Positions 6,309-7,844 of a stretch of 7,844 nucleotides of DNA are shown piece by piece. Positions within the stretch are counted from its first letter, which is position 1; the number at the start of each line of letters is the position of its first letter. The notes beneath the pieces are model-generated. The model did no database searches. It was given only the letters and a program-made list of their open reading frames with translations, and was not told the DNA's origin. The translations under genes and the position numbers were made by a program. This DNA comes from an uncultured Spirochaetaceae bacterium (lineage in GTDB: Bacteria > Spirochaetota > Spirochaetia > Sphaerochaetales > Sphaerochaetaceae): contig CAMKPI010000072.1 in the NCBI GenBank assembly GCA_946414625.1, positions 1-7,844 of the forward strand, written 5' to 3'.

Positions 6309-6923
6309 ATGAAAAGCAGTTTTTTGATGGATTGGGTATATACGGATACGGTGAAGGATCATTTCATGAATCCCCGAAACATCTGGGATAAAAACGAGGA
6401 TTGGGAGCCCGATGCGGTGGGGGAAGTGGGCAGTCTTGCCTGCGGCGACCAGATGCGTGTCGGCATCCGTGTAAAGGACGGCAAGATCGAGAGCCTGCGC
6501 TGGCTCACATACGGCTGCGCAAGCGCGATTGCCAGCACCAGTATGATGAGCGAGATTGCCACTGGAATGACGCTGGAGGAGGCGTACAAAATCACCCCAG
6601 AGGTCATCACGAACGCGCTCGGCGGTCTGCCGGAACACAAGTTTCATTGTTCCGTGCTGGGAGACAAGGCTCTTCGTGCCGCAATTGACAACTACCTGGA
6701 GGAGCGGGGGCTGCCGAATCCGTACAAGGACGCGATTGCTCGGGTTCTCTGCGAGTGCCGCGGCGTCACAGATCAGATGATCGAGGAGTTGGTCCGCACA
6801 GACAAGGCAAAGACGATCGAGGAGCTCCGGGAACTGACGGGCTTTGGTACTGGGTGCGGGAAATGCGTCCATATGATCACTGAATTTTTCGAGGAGATGA
6901 GACACATACACGGAAAGAGCTGA
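6309..6923 (+). CDS. nifU: NifU-type Fe-S cluster assembly scaffold (IscU domain plus BFD-like [2Fe-2S] domain)
   Basis: This cytoplasmic scaffold builds Fe-S clusters from sulfur given by a cysteine desulfurase (NifS/IscS, not in this window) and passes them to target proteins. It has 204 residues. Residues 1-135 form the IscU domain with ligand cysteines C45 (in ACGD, with the conserved Asp47), C70 (in YGCASAIASTSMMSE) and C114 (HCSVLGDKALRAAI). Residues 140-195 form the BFD-like domain with C148-x-C150 and C183-x2-C186; the 33-residue gap matches the permanent cluster site known from Azotobacter NifU. The C-terminal Nfu domain of nitrogen-fixing NifU is absent, as is usual in non-diazotrophs. 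The start is set by GGAGG (6297-6301), 7 nt before the ATG; the frame is open further upstream but without homology. The last bases are repeated downstream (6972-6990). Confidence 0.96.
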   Translation: MKSSFLMDWVYTDTVKDHFMNPRNIWDKNEDWEPDAVGEVGSLACGDQMRVGIRVKDGKIESLRWLTYGCASAIASTSMMSEIATGMTLEEAYKITPEVITNALGGLPEHKFHCSVLGDKALRAAIDNYLEERGLPNPYKDAIARVLCECRGVTDQMIEELVRTDKAKTIEELRELTGFGTGCGKCVHMITEFFEEMRHIHGKS

Positions 6924-6990
6924 TCTTTTCCGCCTGCAATTCCGCTGAAAAAAACTTTGACCTTTAATGAGCACATACACGGAAAGAGCT
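6903..6990 (+). repeat. Direct repeat: the nifU 3' end duplicated 69 bp downstream
   Basis: A 19-nt run starting CACATACACGG is identical at 6903-6921 (the last codons of nifU, HIHGKS) and at 6972-6990. Flanks ATGAG and TCTTT are also shared, giving about 31 similar bases. The second copy has no open reading frame of its own. It looks like a local duplication of the gene end. Confidence 0.85.
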
Positions 6991-7005
6991 AGTCTTTCTG
7001 TGCTC
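6969..7005 (+). other. Bulged hairpin formed by the duplicated nifU tail
   Basis: GAGCACA (6969-6975) pairs with TGTGCTC (6999-7005). Inside it GAAAGA (6982-6987) pairs with TCTTTC (6993-6998) around a 5-nt loop, leaving a 6-nt bulge on the left arm. Only AAAAAA follows on the plus strand, so it is more likely an RNA 3'-end stability element than a terminator. Confidence 0.5.
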
Positions 7006-7016
7006 TGAAAAAATGA

Positions 7017-7054
7017 CTGCGCTTCATCGGTATGGAGCGCAGATTTTTTATTTT
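7017..7054 (+). terminator. Rho-independent terminator after nifU
   Basis: The arms CTGCGCTTCAT (7017-7027) and ATGGAGCGCAG (7032-7042) pair over 11 positions with one G-U wobble around a CGGT loop. ATTTTTTATTTT follows at once. This is a classic intrinsic terminator, and it separates nifU from the nuclease gene. Confidence 0.92.
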
Positions 7055-7083
7055 GAAAAAAACAAACGGGCTTTTTTGGGGTA

Positions 7084-7108
7084 ATAGGGGGCAGGAGGAA
7101 CCCCCTAT
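7084..7108 (+). promoter_or_regulatory. Hairpin displaying the Shine-Dalgarno of the nuclease gene in its loop
   Basis: ATAGGGGG (7084-7091) and CCCCCTAT (7101-7108) form a perfect 8-bp stem. The 9-nt loop (7092-7100) contains AGGAGG, and the A and U of the start codon are the last paired bases of the right arm. Such an arrangement can throttle initiation until the stem melts, so it may regulate translation. Confidence 0.6.
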
Positions 7109-7844
7109 GATGGAAAAGAACAAACCGGGCGTGATCCGGAGATGCTTCAGGGCTCTTGCCCTGTCTCTCATGTCCGTCGCCCTCGTCTCGTGTCCGCTGT
7201 GCCTTTCCGGCTGTTCGGAGAGCCCCTTCGTTACGAAAAACAGGACGGTCCGGTCCGCGGCTCAGGAAGGATACTTCACTCTTGCCGAATGGAACGTCCA
7301 GAACCTTTTCGACGCGGTGGACGACGGCGACGAGTATGCAGAGTATAAAAGCTCTTCCGGATGGAACGAGGCAACGTACAAAGCCCGGCTCGAGCGGTTG
7401 AAAACGGTGTTCTCATATTTTGACGCGGACGCTGTGGCGCTCGTTGAGGTCGAGGGAGAGCGCGTTGTCTCGGACATTGTGGAAACACTGCAGGATTATC
7501 CGTACTGCGCCGTTGCGAAGACAGAGGGGAGCCCAATTTCAGTTGCGCTTGTGAGCCGGCACCCGATTTCCCGCGCAAGGGTGCATACCGTGCCTGGGGC
7601 CAGATCCGTCCTGGAGGCGGAGATCTCCGTTTCCTCAGTCCCGGTTCATGTTTTCGTCATTCATGCGAAAAGTCGTCTTACAGGAGTGGATGAGACCCGC
7701 TCATCCCGGGCGGCCACCGCGCGGACTCTGGTTGAGGTGTCGAAAAAGGCCGTTGAGGCAGGGGAACTGGTGCTACTGGCCGGGGATTTCAACACCACGC
7801 TGGATGATGAGGCGGTTTTTCGCGATGTACGGCTTTGGAAGGAT
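7107..7844 (+). CDS. Lipoprotein endonuclease/exonuclease/phosphatase (EEP) family protein, 3' end outside window
   Basis: The frame is open for 246 codons to the window edge. Residues 1-36 form a lipoprotein signal peptide: a basic start (RR at 11-12), a hydrophobic core (16-33) and lipobox LSGC with Cys36, so export and lipid anchoring in the envelope are expected. The mature part follows the EEP fold (DNase I/exonuclease III-like, Mg-dependent phosphodiesterase): WNVQNLFD (62-69), ALVEVEG with the metal-ligand Glu114, ALVSRHPI (147-154), VIHAKSR with His186, and AGDFNTTLDD with Asp227 and Asn229. The final SDH motif lies beyond the window. Substrate cannot be told; nucleic acid or a phosphodiester/phospholipid are possible. 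AGGAGG (7093-7098) lies 8 nt before the first of two adjacent ATGs (7107 and 7110). Transcription is separate from nifU because of the terminator at 7017-7054. Confidence 0.9.
   Translation, partial: MMEKNKPGVIRRCFRALALSLMSVALVSCPLCLSGCSESPFVTKNRTVRSAAQEGYFTLAEWNVQNLFDAVDDGDEYAEYKSSSGWNEATYKARLERLKTVFSYFDADAVALVEVEGERVVSDIVETLQDYPYCAVAKTEGSPISVALVSRHPISRARVHTVPGARSVLEAEISVSSVPVHVFVIHAKSRLTGVDETRSSRAATARTLVEVSKKAVEAGELVLLAGDFNTTLDDEAVFRDVRLWKD

Overview
The window reads as a chromosomal stretch of a host-associated spirochaete, most likely a Treponema of medium-high G+C. This rests mainly on the methionyl-tRNA synthetase, which is of the eukaryotic/archaeal type that spirochaetes are known to carry, with an EMAP II-like tail. 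It is supported by a MurD and a NifU of the short IscU-plus-BFD form, and by a lipoprotein nuclease. The assignment is an inference, because no rRNA is present.

Layout. (1) 1-310, minus strand: a decayed large serine recombinase running off the left edge. Its last 44 codons are intact, and further homology is scattered over several frames. (2) 347-1423, plus: an unusual 358-residue protein with an N-terminal four-cysteine module, a long Gly/Ser/Ala/Met/Gln-rich disordered middle and a C-terminal motif seen in phage accessory proteins. With the recombinase it suggests a mobile-element remnant. (3) 1424-1816: non-coding, rich in small hairpins and palindromes. (4) 1817-4195, plus: metG. An internal ribosome binding site almost identical to the gene's own one precedes Met606, so the EMAP II-like domain could also be made alone. 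(5) 4215-4251: a perfect 17-bp hairpin shared by the convergent metG and murD genes. (6) 4254-5693, minus: a MurD-type Mur ligase with substitutions at expected metal and carbamyl-lysine positions. (7) 5694-6308: the divergent spacer of murD and nifU, holding a tandem array of 66-68 bp units. (8) 6309-6923, plus: nifU, with a duplicated 3' end downstream and then a strong terminator. (9) 7107 to the right edge, plus: a lipoprotein endonuclease/exonuclease/phosphatase whose ribosome binding site lies in the loop of a perfect hairpin.

The genes do not form one operon. metG serves translation, murD peptidoglycan precursor synthesis and nifU Fe-S cluster assembly; the nuclease is envelope-anchored. 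No defence system or CRISPR array was found. The features most worth following are the possible second product of metG, the atypical MurD residues, the tandem array, and the hairpin at the start of the nuclease gene.
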